Origin: JBBRLG01 sp038231495 | Lineage (GTDB): Bacteria; Planctomycetota; Planctomycetia; Gemmatales; Gemmataceae | Assembly: GCA_038231495.1 (NCBI GenBank) | Contig: JBBRLG010000111.1 | Location: 1-15,008, forward strand | Length of the DNA stretch: 15,008 bases | Direction of reading: 5' to 3' | The notes under the pieces: model-generated | Database searches by the model: none | What the model was told of the DNA's origin: nothing | The model's input: the letters and a program-made list of their open reading frames with translations, nothing else | Shown here: in pieces, positions 14,942 through 15,008 of the stretch | Numbering within the stretch: position 1 is the first letter of the stretch | Layout of the letters: every line of letters starts with the position of its first letter | Position numbers and translations under genes: made by a program

Positions 14942-15008
14942 GGCGCGTTCCCTTCTGCTTTGTAAGGGTGTGGCTAATCTTTCGGGAGATCGCTGTAGGA
15001 CGGGCTTC

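Overview
This is a high-GC window with the habits of a planctomycete, probably a Gemmata-like lineage. The assignment rests on several features: an ECF sigma factor translationally coupled to a transmembrane serine/threonine kinase, a 47-residue TPR plus CHAT protein, an RND pump with an enlarged centre, and spacers full of GC-rich stem-loop repeats. No rRNA or taxonomic marker is present, so this is inference from gene style.

Layout. Positions 1-624 hold no gene I can support, only a candidate promoter near the end. Positions 625-7192 carry four same-strand genes: ECF sigma factor, membrane-anchored Ser/Thr kinase (ATGA overlap), a YhcG/DUF1016-type PD-(D/E)XK nuclease with its own strong ribosome binding site, and an exported TPR-CHAT caspase-like protein. 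Positions 7193-8059 are a gene-free spacer packed with inverted repeats. A RutE-like nitroreductase is on the minus strand (8060-8656). It diverges from an RND efflux pair (lipoprotein adaptor, then inner-membrane pump, 8896-13633) across a perfect 28-bp-arm palindrome. The pump converges, with a 9-bp gap, on a minus-strand GAF plus SpoIIE/PP2C phosphatase (13643-14941).

How the genes may work together. The sigma-kinase pair looks like one signalling unit: the kinase has a cytoplasmic catalytic domain and a DUF4384-like domain predicted outside the cytoplasm. The CHAT protein has a signal peptide, so it would share a compartment with the kinase's outer domain. A nuclease lies between them. 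Together these suggest a sigma/kinase/nuclease/protease module with a possible role in conflict or envelope-stress signalling. That role is inference; the nuclease could be an unrelated passenger. The RND pair is a conventional efflux operon without an outer-membrane factor here, and the phosphatase is a separate signalling gene.

The most distinctive DNA-level features are the 141-bp in-frame TPR repeats (some copies about 97% identical), a nested inverted repeat at 7332-7449 with a relative upstream of the CHAT gene, the palindrome at 8733-8793, and a 7-bp tandem repeat array inside the efflux operon.
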